NCBI RefSeq assembly: GCF_024460475.1
Contig: NZ_JANFYN010000011.1
Span: 1 to 56,550 of the forward strand
Origin: Holdemanella sp. MSK.7.32
GTDB lineage: Bacteria; Bacillota_I; Bacilli_A; Erysipelotrichales; Erysipelotrichaceae
Direction: 5' to 3'
Length of the DNA stretch: 56,550 nucleotides
Shown here piece after piece: positions 15,680 to 23,331 of the stretch (position 1 is its first letter; every line of letters begins with the position of its first letter). The notes under the pieces are model-generated. The model did not search any database. It was not told the origin of the DNA and worked only from the letters and a program-made list of their open reading frames with translations. The position numbers were made by a program, and so were the translations under genes.

Positions 15680-16870
15680 TTAACAAGCCAGTCTTTCCAG
15701 TTCTGCTTTTGCAGATTGAAATGTACCGTGTGCGTAATAGCCAAGTGTCATGGTTATGTTGGCGTGTCCCATGAGATATTGCAGGGTGTTTGGGTTCATT
15801 CCTCTGTTTGCCATATTTGTACAATAAGTATGTCGGAATGAATGTGGTGTGATGTTCGGTAACTTGTCCGTGTGATATTTGTTATACTTCTTAATCAGCC
15901 CTCGCACCATACCCTCATAGTTTCCTGCAACCTTAGGCAAGCCCTCACGGTTTAAGAATAGGAAATTGCTGTAACCACCTACAATCAGCGGTTGTGCCTT
16001 TCCTCTGTTCTTTAGTATTCTTTGGATTGCTTGATAAGCCCGTTCTGTCAATGGAAGTTCCCGTTTTCCGTTTTTGGTTTTTGGCGTTTCAATATAGTAG
16101 CCGATTTCGCTGTCTTTCAATAACTGGTGGTCTATATTGAGTATTTTGTTCTGCATATCAATATGCGTCGTCAGTCCGCAAAATTCAGAAATACGAAGTC
16201 CCGTTTCCAACAGAAGCACAACCTCATCATAATACTTGCTGTAAATCTTATCCTTTTCCATAAAGGCAAGCAGGCGTTCTTCCTGCTCTGGTGTAAGGAT
16301 AACTTTCTGCTCCGTATCATCTTCCAGAACATCACTTAGCTTAAATTCAAATGGGTTCTTTCTGATACAGTCGTCTTGTATCGCCATGTAAAATGACGCT
16401 TTCAAGGAACGCTTATAGTTATCAATTGTTTTATAGGCATATCCTTTTTCACTCATTCTGATAGCCCATTCTTTAGCGTCCGACTGCTTAACAGTATCAA
16501 TCGCCCTCATACCCAATGGGTCATTTTTCAGAGCGTTCATAAGATACTGTCGTCCCTTTTCGGTAGCCCTCTTGATGTTCTTTCTTTGGCTGTTCTTTTT
16601 CTCGTAAAGCTGGCAGACTGTCATTTTACCGCCGACTGTGTCGATACTGTCGTTAAGGTCTTTTTTTATCTGTGCTTCTTTTTCCCTCAATGAAATATCA
16701 TCACGCTTTCCAGCAGGTGTCTTGTCTGTCGGTACAAGTTTCCAAGAATAGATAAATTGTGGCTTTCCGTATATATCGGTATATTTATAAACGTATCTTC
16801 CGTCTTTTCGCTGGCTCTCTCCATTACGCAAATTGCGATTTTTACTGTCTTTTCGTTTTACATTAGACAT
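15680..16870 (-). CDS. int: Tn916-family tyrosine integrase
   Basis: Site-specific recombinase of 396 residues that integrates and excises the element. It has the Tn916 Int layout. The N-terminal arm-binding domain is RKDGRYVYKYTDIYGKPQFIYSWKL, the core-binding domain includes DAKEWAIRMSEKGYAYKTIDNYKRSLKASFY, and the catalytic domain has R in ETGLRISEFCGLT, H-x-x-R in TPHSFRHTYCTNMANRGMNP, H in MGHANITMT and the nucleophile Y in GYYAHGTF. The whole catalytic set is present, so it should be active. It ends about 150 bp from the element end, as in Tn916. Confidence 0.95.
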   Translation of the reverse strand: MSNVKRKDSKNRNLRNGESQRKDGRYVYKYTDIYGKPQFIYSWKLVPTDKTPAGKRDDISLREKEAQIKKDLNDSIDTVGGKMTVCQLYEKKNSQRKNIKRATEKGRQYLMNALKNDPLGMRAIDTVKQSDAKEWAIRMSEKGYAYKTIDNYKRSLKASFYMAIQDDCIRKNPFEFKLSDVLEDDTEQKVILTPEQEERLLAFMEKDKIYSKYYDEVVLLLETGLRISEFCGLTTHIDMQNKILNIDHQLLKDSEIGYYIETPKTKNGKRELPLTERAYQAIQRILKNRGKAQPLIVGGYSNFLFLNREGLPKVAGNYEGMVRGLIKKYNKYHTDKLPNITPHSFRHTYCTNMANRGMNPNTLQYLMGHANITMTLGYYAHGTFQSAKAELERLAC

Positions 16871-16948
16871 AGTGTAAAGCTCCTTTCCGTCATGGAATGA
16901 GCCGTGATACGCTATACTTTATTATACCATATCTACGGCTCAATGACA

Positions 16949-17152
16949 TTAGATTTCGTCCAATGTATCTATGATTTTTTCAAATTGTTTTCGCTTAATC
17001 TGAATACGATTACCGTTCACGATAACCCAGCCAGCGTCAATATTTTCTTCGGCTAATTTACGCAATTTTTTTTCGCCAATGCGGAAGTATTTAGACGCTT
17101 CTTCAATCGTCAGCGTATATTTTTCCCAGATAGGCACATCAGTATTGTTCAT
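16949..17152 (-). CDS. xis: Tn916-family excisionase
   Basis: Small winged-helix DNA-binding protein of 67 residues, the same length as Tn916 Xis. It carries PIWEKYTLTIEEASKYFRIGEKKLRKLAEEN and NGNRIQIKRKQFEKIIDTLDEI, very close to that family. It bends DNA at the element ends and directs Int towards excision. It lies 78 bp upstream of int on the same strand, so both are probably cotranscribed. Confidence 0.93.
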   Translation of the reverse strand: MNNTDVPIWEKYTLTIEEASKYFRIGEKKLRKLAEENIDAGWVIVNGNRIQIKRKQFEKIIDTLDEI

Positions 17153-17523
17153 AATCTATGCACCCCCTTTACTGTGTGTTGTTTTTTTACAAGCAGACAG
17201 ACGGCTTTGGAAAGCTCCATTAGTATCTCAACTATTCCCATTCTTGTGGGCAGAACCGCACCATGCGGACGTATCATTATTCTGTGAGGATAGGTCATGG
17301 CAAAACGACTTTTCCAACAGTCGCTCTCGGATCACTGCGTGGGTCGCTCGCTTTCTTTTGGAAAGGTCGTGGCGTACAGTCCCCGTGGCTCGCTATCTCA
17401 CAAACGTATCTGTCTGCTTTATTCAGTTGTCAAAGAGCTGTGGCGAAAGCGTGTTGCTTTCATGTAAAAGCAGGGCAGAGCAGGAAAGAGGGGGACATTA
17501 AACCATGCTCTGCTAAAAACTGC
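17153..17523. other. xis-orf8 intergenic region, no gene called
   Basis: This 371-bp segment is more G+C-rich than its surroundings. It holds only short antisense-like frames without ribosome sites. In Tn916-type elements this interval carries the approach to xis/int. I see no convincing gene or strong hairpin, only the xis ribosome site near 17160. Confidence 0.4.
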
Positions 17524-17772
17524 TTATTCTTCTTCGATTTCTAAGGCAATATCAAACCCTAAAATCATTTTGATAAGTGCTTCTCGGATAAGTCCCTTTA
17601 ACTCCATATCTACAACAATATAGACATTGCCGTATTCATCATAGAGTGGACGCAAACAGCACTTTGATATGTACGGGTCATAAAATGCCAGTATTTTTTC
17701 AATCGCTTTTTCGTCCCCGTCCATTGCTTGCGAAAGCAAATAGTAGGACGGCTTCTTAAATGTTTGCTTCAT
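17524..17772 (-). CDS. Tn916 Orf8-like helix-turn-helix protein
   Basis: Product of 82 residues: KPSYYLLSQAMDGDEKAIEKILAFYDPYISKCCL is the start of the Orf8-like helix-turn-helix domain (sigma-70 region 2-like) of Tn916-type elements. It lies 1 bp after the orf7-like gene. In Tn916, orf7 and orf8 drive transcription through xis, int and, in the circular form, the transfer genes. Function here is by homology and position. Confidence 0.85.
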   Translation of the reverse strand: MKQTFKKPSYYLLSQAMDGDEKAIEKILAFYDPYISKCCLRPLYDEYGNVYIVVDMELKGLIREALIKMILGFDIALEIEEE

Positions 17773-17773
17773 T

Positions 17774-18193
17774 TTACTGCTTCTCCTTTAGTATTTTTTT
17801 CATAGTTTCCAAAGCATGATGTCGGTTTCTAAATACACCGCTTTGCGTAATCTTTTGTAAGTTGGCAATTTCACTTTCTGTCATTTCCAAGAAGTAATAC
17901 ATTAACAGAGTATTTCTCTTTCTTTCTGGAAGTTTTTTCAAGGCTTCTGCCAGCTCATCATCAAGGACACGAATATCAATGCCACATACTGAAAAGATTG
18001 TATAATCTGTTTCGTAGTCATCCCACACAGCAAAATTTTCAACGAAAATTTCTGGAAGTTCACAGAATGGAATTTCTTTATCTTTTCGTCGTTTCAATCC
18101 TTGTTGGTAGTCCTTTACAATATGACGGACAACTTTCTTCAAACAACTTTCAAAGCGACATTGAACTGTTTTCTGGAAGTCAGACGGTTTCAT
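17774..18193 (-). CDS. Tn916 Orf7-like sigma-70 family regulator
   Basis: The product begins MKPSDFQKTVQCRFESCLKKVVRHIVKDY and ends with a sigma region 4-like HTH, ELAEALKKLPERKRNTLLMYYFLEMTESEIANLQ. It has 139 residues, the size of Tn916 Orf7. The start is set at ATG 18193 because GGGGGTGA precedes it. The longer frame to 18337 has no ribosome site. The protein probably activates excision and transfer gene transcription together with the orf8-like protein. Confidence 0.85.
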   Translation of the reverse strand: MKPSDFQKTVQCRFESCLKKVVRHIVKDYQQGLKRRKDKEIPFCELPEIFVENFAVWDDYETDYTIFSVCGIDIRVLDDELAEALKKLPERKRNTLLMYYFLEMTESEIANLQKITQSGVFRNRHHALETMKKILKEKQ

Positions 18194-18315
18194 CAATCTC
18201 ACCCCCTTTCCACTATGATTTGAAAAGTGTTTATCCCTCTTTCCGCACCATATAGGGAATGAAAGGTGTGATTTAATGACCTCTTTTGAAAAATTTTTAA
18301 ATTTTTTTCGGGTAT

Positions 18316-18353
18316 GAAAAAAGCCCGCACAAAACATATAGTCTGTACGAGCC
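18316..18353 (-). terminator. intrinsic terminator upstream of orf7-like gene
   Basis: On the minus strand GCTCGTAC and GTGCGGGC pair (with G-U pairs) and are followed by TTTTTT. It separates the accessory region from the orf7-orf8 regulators, so orf7 must have its own promoter or need read-through. Confidence 0.6.
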
Positions 18354-18486
18354 TTTAAAGCTAAAACATATTCAATTTTTAATAGTGTGCTATTAGGTGG
18401 AATTTGATTGCAAAGAATTGTACTTAAAGCTTTCCATAATGCAAGCCCCCTTAAAGCACCGTATCAATGTTGGCATGGTTTTCAAA

Positions 18487-18813
18487 TTACTCTGAAAAAT
18501 TATGAACTGTTCCTTTTGGAAATGTAATGGTCAGTCTTGTATATTCTTTTTCCGTAGAAGCAATATCCAATTTCAAGCCCAACCTATCGCATAATTTTTT
18601 CGATAGATACAGTCCCATACCCGTTGCATTTGCCTTGTTTCTATTTGAACCCGTAAAACCTTTTTCAAATACACGGGATAAATCAGACGCTTTTATTCCA
18701 CAACCATTATCTTCAATCACAAGCAATATATTTGTACACTTACAGTTTTGAAAGTAAACAGAGAGTAAAAGAGCCGTGATAATGCAGATCACAATTTTGT
18801 GAAGCATTTCCAC
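18487..18813 (-). pseudogene. sensor histidine kinase, C-terminal fragment (BceS-like)
   Basis: Only the ATP-binding G1/G2 part of a kinase remains. It reads ILLVIEDNGCGIKASDLSRVFEKGFTG, then GMGLYLSKKLCDRLGLKLDIAS and RLTITFPKG. FEKGFTG and LYLSKKLC are typical of bacitracin-sensing BceS-type kinases. The histidine box, N box and membrane segments are missing, and the first 15 residues look unrelated. No response regulator is beside it, so it is a remnant of an earlier resistance cargo. Confidence 0.65.
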
Positions 18814-18823
18814 GACCCTTTTA

Positions 18824-19063
18824 TTATAATTTTACCTTTGTCTTTTTTGTAATGATATAAATATATTCTTCTGGTGTAGGGCGTTTATTCCCAAAATACT
18901 TTTTGAAATTTGCCTGCACCTCTGGGTCGGTGCTATTCATAGCTTCATCAATCGTTGCTTCAATATTTTCCCGTACATCAGCTAATGACATACCGCCAGC
19001 CTTTGCACCAGCCTTTAATGCTTTTTTAATATCTCGTTTTTTTAACCCTATCATTCGAACCAA
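18824..19063 (-). CDS. small basic helix-rich protein, unknown
   Basis: Product of about 76-79 residues: IGLKKRDIKKALKAGAKAGGMSLADVRENIEATIDEAMNSTDPEVQANFKKYF, then RPTPEEYIYIITKK. Small proteins with this pattern are common in conjugative elements and are sometimes labelled Spo0A C-terminal-like. No enzyme motif is visible. It is in the accessory operon between DUF4177 and the kinase fragment. Confidence 0.6.
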   Translation of the reverse strand: MVRMIGLKKRDIKKALKAGAKAGGMSLADVRENIEATIDEAMNSTDPEVQANFKKYFGNKRPTPEEYIYIITKKTKVKL

Positions 19064-19077
19064 CTCCCTAAAATGAG

Positions 19078-19269
19078 TTAATCTTCTTTTTCAAAAATTA
19101 AATCAATCTTTCGCATACAACCTTTTGCGTCAATTTCTGTAGGTATAAAACCAACATAGCGATACCCATTTTCTGCATAGCTATTTATAACTTCCTTATG
19201 TTTATCGGTGCAAAGGAACACAACACCTTTCGCAGTATAATCAATTTCTAAATATTCATATTTTTTCAT
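19078..19269 (-). CDS. DUF4177 family small protein
   Basis: Product of 63 residues: KKYEYLEIDYTAKGVVFLCTDKHKEVINSYAENGYRYVGFIPTEID fits the short beta-rich DUF4177 family. The function is unknown. It overlaps the preceding 38-codon membrane ORF at ATGA, so they are translationally coupled. Confidence 0.6.
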   Translation of the reverse strand: MKKYEYLEIDYTAKGVVFLCTDKHKEVINSYAENGYRYVGFIPTEIDAKGCMRKIDLIFEKED

Positions 19270-19382
19270 TTTTCCTCATTTCCTTTCTCTTTCATATTTT
19301 CTCTACGCTTTTTGATTGCCTTATTTCTTAAAGGAATACCAACGCCCAATATCAATCCTACTACCAAAATAGTCAAGTCCAT
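19266..19382 (-). CDS. 38-residue single-span membrane peptide
   Basis: On the minus strand AGAGAGGTG precedes an ATG opening MDLTILVVGLILGVGIPLRN, one hydrophobic span followed by a strongly charged tail (KKRRENMKEKGNEEK). The stop overlaps the DUF4177 start at ATGA. It sits directly after the ABC-2 permease gene, so it may be an accessory membrane subunit of that transporter. That role is inference. Confidence 0.65.
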   Translation of the reverse strand: MDLTILVVGLILGVGIPLRNKAIKKRRENMKEKGNEEK

Positions 19383-19399
19383 AAGCACACCTCTCTTTT

Positions 19400-20053
19400 C
19401 TAAAACTCTTTTTTCTTTAGTATTGTTAAGCTAATAAGATAGGAGATACCTAAAATAACAACTGAAAGCAATAAAAATAATATTATATATACTAGTGGTT
19501 CAAATTTAGGTAATTTATTTATTAAGACATATAAATCTATTCCTAAATATTCAGTAGTTTTTATAAGAAGCAGTCCTATAACAAATATAAATCCCATTAC
19601 ACCTATGATAGCAATTCTTCCTTTTTCTCCACCAAATTTCAAGATAAAAGGAAGCATGATTGATAAAATCAATAAAATAGTAGGAAATAAAGAACCTGCT
19701 GTTAAAAAAATTTCATTAAAACTGCCTGTTTTTGTAATACCAATAACAACTAAACTAATAACAGTTCCCAACAACAAAAACATTATTCCTGAAATCAATC
19801 CAAAAATATATTTTTCCAGTACATAATCTTTTCGTGTTATCGGTAAAGAAAATAAAAAAGCATTTCCATTATCAAATTCATCATAGCTAATTGAACTCAA
19901 TGAGAATAATGCCCCCACAAAACCTAAGAAACCAATCGGAAACGAAGTCCCCGGAGATACTATTATCATTATTATAGATATAGCAGTAATAGTCATAAAG
20001 AAGTTTTTCTGTCCTTTCAGCAATTTAAAATCTTTAATCAATAAACCTTTCAT
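19400..20053 (-). CDS. ABC-2 type transporter permease
   Basis: Membrane protein of 217 residues with six predicted spans and the ABC-2 loop SISYDEFDNGNAFLFSLPITRKDYVLEKY near residue 55, which is diagnostic for this permease class. It overlaps the ATPase gene by 1 nt and follows a YtrA-type regulator. The operon probably exports or senses a cell-envelope-acting antibiotic, as for YtrABC/BcrAB systems. The substrate is not visible from sequence. Confidence 0.82.
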   Translation of the reverse strand: MKGLLIKDFKLLKGQKNFFMTITAISIIMIIVSPGTSFPIGFLGFVGALFSLSSISYDEFDNGNAFLFSLPITRKDYVLEKYIFGLISGIMFLLLGTVISLVVIGITKTGSFNEIFLTAGSLFPTILLILSIMLPFILKFGGEKGRIAIIGVMGFIFVIGLLLIKTTEYLGIDLYVLINKLPKFEPLVYIILFLLLSVVILGISYLISLTILKKKEF

Positions 20054-20901
20054 TATTCAACACCTCTAATCATCATTGTTATTACTTCGTCTATATTTCC
20101 TTTTTCAATCGCCATTTGAGGATAATTTTCAGCATAATATTGTTTTTGATTAGTTAAACAACTATATCCATAGCTTTCTTTTTTTGTACGTAAAATATAT
20201 TGTCTATCTAATTTGGAATATTCTTCTTCATCAACTTTAAGTAGTGCATAATCGCTTAGTAAAACATCAGTATCTTCGTGCATAATTACTTTTCCTTGAT
20301 GTATCATATAAAGGTCATCACATAAAGTTTCTAAATCACTGGAAATGTGAGAACTAATTAAAATAGAGCGTTCTTCGTCTTTTTCTATAAAATCTCTTAG
20401 CATTTCTAACAATTCATCTCTAGCTATTACATCTAATCCCGCCGTTGGTTCATCAAGAATTAACAACTTTGCATTGTGTGAAACAGCAACTAAGACTTTT
20501 ACTTTCGCTTTCATACCAGTTGAAAAATCTTTTATTCTTTTATTTCGTGGAAGCTGAAACTTTTTAACTTGTTCTATAAAAAATGATTTATCAAAATTTT
20601 GATATAAATTATCAATAATAGGAATAATATCATTGATTGTTAAATATCCACTAAAGCCAGAGTCCGAAAGAACTACTCCCAAATCTTGCTTGTCTTTTGC
20701 AGTAAAATCTTGTAATGACTTTCCAAGAATATTGATAGTTCCACTATCAAAGGAAATTAGCCCTAAAATAGCTTTAAATGTTGTGCTTTTTCCTGCACCA
20801 TTTTGACCAATCAAACCAGTTACATGACCTTTCTTTACTTCAAGAGAACAATCAAGCGAAAAGTTTTCATAACTTTTTTTCAAATGCTCAATTTTTAACA
20901 T
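20053..20901 (-). CDS. ABC transporter ATP-binding protein
   Basis: ATPase of 282 residues with Walker A IGQNGAGKST near residue 33, a Bcr/Ytr-type signature FSTGMKAKVKV, Walker B LLILDEPTAGLD and the switch histidine in ISSHISSDLE. The C-terminal 80 residues are the usual extension of BcrA/YtrB-like ATPases. It is paired with the permease at 19400 and lies 2 bp after the GntR regulator. Confidence 0.88.
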   Translation of the reverse strand: MLKIEHLKKSYENFSLDCSLEVKKGHVTGLIGQNGAGKSTTFKAILGLISFDSGTINILGKSLQDFTAKDKQDLGVVLSDSGFSGYLTINDIIPIIDNLYQNFDKSFFIEQVKKFQLPRNKRIKDFSTGMKAKVKVLVAVSHNAKLLILDEPTAGLDVIARDELLEMLRDFIEKDEERSILISSHISSDLETLCDDLYMIHQGKVIMHEDTDVLLSDYALLKVDEEEYSKLDRQYILRTKKESYGYSCLTNQKQYYAENYPQMAIEKGNIDEVITMMIRGVE

Positions 20902-20903
20902 AT

Positions 20904-21275
20904 CTAACCCTCCAAAATTAACTCAAATAGTTTTTTTATATCTTCATCACTGATACCGTAACATCTGCCTTTTTGAATAACTCGTTCTAAATCACTTTCT
21001 AATTCCTTTTTCTGTTCCTCTAATAAAAGCTCTGTATTTGTAGCAGTAACATATGTTCCTTTTCCATGAATTGTTACCGTAAACCCCTCGTTTTCCAAGC
21101 TATCATATGCTTTTTTCACAGTTAGAGCACTTATTTTTAATTCTTTTGCAAGAGAACGAACAGACGGAAGATTATCATTTTCTTTTAATTTTCCATTCCG
21201 AATTAAAGCTTTAACTTGTTCTACTATTTGCTCGTAAATAGGTATCATTGAAGAATGGTTTATAATAATTTTCAT
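20904..21275 (-). CDS. GntR family regulator, YtrA subfamily
   Basis: Residues 1-70 form a winged helix typical of GntR proteins (PIYEQIVEQVKALIRNGKLKENDNLPSVRSLAKELKISALTVKKAYDSLENEGFT). The short C-terminal helical tail marks the YtrA group. The start is set at ATG 21275 with AAAGGAG in front; an upstream extension has no ribosome site. It heads the ABC operon and probably represses it through the dyad in its own promoter. Confidence 0.85.
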   Translation of the reverse strand: MKIIINHSSMIPIYEQIVEQVKALIRNGKLKENDNLPSVRSLAKELKISALTVKKAYDSLENEGFTVTIHGKGTYVTATNTELLLEEQKKELESDLERVIQKGRCYGISDEDIKKLFELILEG

Positions 21276-21299
21276 CTCACAGCTCCTTTCTGTATAAAC

Positions 21300-21328
21300 A
21301 GTATATAACAGAGTAACGCTGTTGTCAA
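21300..21328 (-). promoter_or_regulatory. sigma-A promoter with dyad operator for the YtrA-ABC operon
   Basis: On the minus strand a perfect TTGACA (21323-21328) and TATACT (21300-21305) are spaced 17 bp. The spacer is almost exactly filled by an imperfect 17-bp dyad, AACAGNGTNACNCTGTT (21307-21323), an ideal place for a repressor. The start codon is 25 bp from the -10 box. Confidence 0.75.
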
Positions 21329-21396
21329 GTGTTATATGGTGTTTGTACAGAAAGTGAAGCGTGCAAATCTCATTTAGGAAATGCACGCTATATAAT

Positions 21397-22308
21397 TTAT
21401 CCTACAATCTTCCAGTTACTATCCTTATGTAGCACAAGTTCATACTGCGATATCTGCGTCGCCTTTGTCTGATTATCAAGGAATTTCACGCCTACCTTGA
21501 CTTTCACATTGTCCCCGTCCTTTGTAAAGATAGGGTTTACCAGTTCAGAATAAAGATAGTCCCTGCCGATAGGTTCAAGCACATTTCCCGATACATAATA
21601 GGCAAGCTCTTTTTCCGTAGCTGTCGGGTAGAGCTTAAAGAATGTTTCCAGAAATGCGGTAGCGTCATTCACGGTATCAGCGTCTACACTTGCGTCTGCT
21701 TCTGGTGTCTTAGGCTCATAGTCTGATTTTTCGATTGCTGGTGCAAGGGTAGGGTTCTGAACGATTACCATATCCCCGTCAGCGTCTATATGGACTTTTA
21801 CGGTATAGGTTGCTTTCACATTGCTTGTCTTTTCTCCCTCTTTTATCTGCTGATCTACTTCGTAGGTAGCAGAAAAAGTGTCCGTTCCCGATTGTTCGAT
21901 ACTCCATACAATCACATCTGTAACTGTGGAGCTGGTCGGTATATCCGTTCTAATGGTATCAACATTCAAGTCCTGCAATTCCTTTGTCAGATAACCGTTG
22001 ATTGCCTGCGTCCTTGATTCAATCGCTTCTTTACTGTTATTCCATGTGTAATAGGACTTCGCAAAATTCTTCACGAAATTTTCTATCCCGTTGGTGTCCT
22101 GCAAGCGAAGTTCAATGATTTCTTTTTCGTGGGTCGTGTGCTGGTCGATAGCAGTAAAATTCTTATACACCCCAAAGCTCACGCTTGCAATAAGTACCAC
22201 CCACAACGCAATCACGGCTTTCTTATGTGTGCCTACCTTAACAGTACGCACCTTTTTTTCTTTTGGTTCTTTGATAGTTTCTGTCTGTTTCTTATTCTTC
22301 TTAAACAT
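21397..22308 (-). CDS. TcpC-like conjugal transfer protein (Tn916 Orf13)
   Basis: Product of 303 residues with one membrane span near residue 35 (AVIALWVVLIASVSFGVYKNF) and an extracellular part made of two NTF2-like domains, as in the VirB8-like TcpC family. It is needed for the transfer channel of Gram-positive conjugative elements. It lies 15 bp after the orf14-like gene and is the last gene of the transfer operon, as in Tn916. Confidence 0.88.
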   Translation of the reverse strand: MFKKNKKQTETIKEPKEKKVRTVKVGTHKKAVIALWVVLIASVSFGVYKNFTAIDQHTTHEKEIIELRLQDTNGIENFVKNFAKSYYTWNNSKEAIESRTQAINGYLTKELQDLNVDTIRTDIPTSSTVTDVIVWSIEQSGTDTFSATYEVDQQIKEGEKTSNVKATYTVKVHIDADGDMVIVQNPTLAPAIEKSDYEPKTPEADASVDADTVNDATAFLETFFKLYPTATEKELAYYVSGNVLEPIGRDYLYSELVNPIFTKDGDNVKVKVGVKFLDNQTKATQISQYELVLHKDSNWKIVG

Positions 22309-22323
22309 ATTTTCAAGTCCTTT

Positions 22324-23331
22324 CTATTGTTTTACTCGTCCTGCACCGATTAAGTGCTGTTGCCAGTAACTACTACTTAGGTCTGCATATCCTATCGGGT
22401 TGCCTGCATGGTACATCTGTGTCGGCGAAACGAGAATACCAACGTGGGTTACATACGAACCAGCATTATAGGTGGAATGGAAAAATACCAAGTCCCCAGC
22501 CTTTGCCTGCGAGAGTGGAAGATGTTGGGTTGCGTCATACTGTGCTTGTGCCGTTCTCGGTAAGGAGATACCAGCTTTTCCATAACACCATTGCGTCAAT
22601 CCCGAACAGTCAAAAGAAGTGTTGGGATTGCTACCGCCATATACATACTTCCAGCCTTGATATTTCAACGCTTCATTCATTACCTTTTGTGCCAGCTCTC
22701 CCGATACCTGCGAAACAGTTAAATACTGATTGACTAATTCAACATAGAACATATTTCCATAGCCATACCGCCAGCCCCCGTTCTTCGCAACAGCTATCGG
22801 GTTGGTATAGGTTACTTTCTTTCCACCCGATTTCTCACGGGCAAAATTTTCCGCAAGATTAAAAGTGTGTTTCTTTCCTTTTCCTGCCACATATCCCACA
22901 TAACCACCGCCATAGTTATAAGACTGTATCGCTACATTCAAATCGTCGATACCTTGATTTTGGCAGGAAGAAAGCAGGGACGCAAAATATTTACACCCCT
23001 GCTTGATTGAGCTTTCCGTATCTAAAGAATTGGGCGGTAAGCCAAGACTTTCTGAACTCTGCATAACATCTTCTGCTGTACCACCACTTTCTACTTGAAT
23101 GATAGCCAATAGCACATTGACATACTCGGAGATACCGTTTTCTCTGGCGTACTTTTCCACCATAGGCTGATGTTTCAAAACTTCTGCGGATAAATTCATA
23201 CCCGTAATGCCAGAAGAAAAGTTGCTGTTCTCGTCGTCGCTGTCCGCACTAATGAGGACACCAAAGAAAAGGACTATGGAAAAGAGGATAGGAAACAGAC
23301 TGCCAATAAGAGCGATATGTTTCAGTTTCAT
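22324..23331 (-). CDS. bifunctional lytic transglycosylase/NlpC-P60 hydrolase (Tn916 Orf14)
   Basis: Peptidoglycan hydrolase of 335 residues that opens the wall for the transfer channel. A signal-anchor spans residues 5-27. A lysozyme-like domain follows (LLAIIQVESGGTAEDVMQSSESLG, catalytic E in QVESGG). From residue 213 there is a C40 NlpC/P60 domain with the cysteine in SFDCSGLTQWCYG and the histidine in THVGILVSPTQMYHAG. It overlaps orf15 at ATGA. Confidence 0.92.
   Translation of the reverse strand: MKLKHIALIGSLFPILFSIVLFFGVLISADSDDENSNFSSGITGMNLSAEVLKHQPMVEKYARENGISEYVNVLLAIIQVESGGTAEDVMQSSESLGLPPNSLDTESSIKQGCKYFASLLSSCQNQGIDDLNVAIQSYNYGGGYVGYVAGKGKKHTFNLAENFAREKSGGKKVTYTNPIAVAKNGGWRYGYGNMFYVELVNQYLTVSQVSGELAQKVMNEALKYQGWKYVYGGSNPNTSFDCSGLTQWCYGKAGISLPRTAQAQYDATQHLPLSQAKAGDLVFFHSTYNAGSYVTHVGILVSPTQMYHAGNPIGYADLSSSYWQQHLIGAGRVKQ

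Noticed and set aside
17079..17544. Two overlapping plus-strand ORFs (140 and 93 codons) between xis and orf8
   Set aside because: They are antisense to the ICE, lack ribosome sites and start within or against xis. No recognised family.
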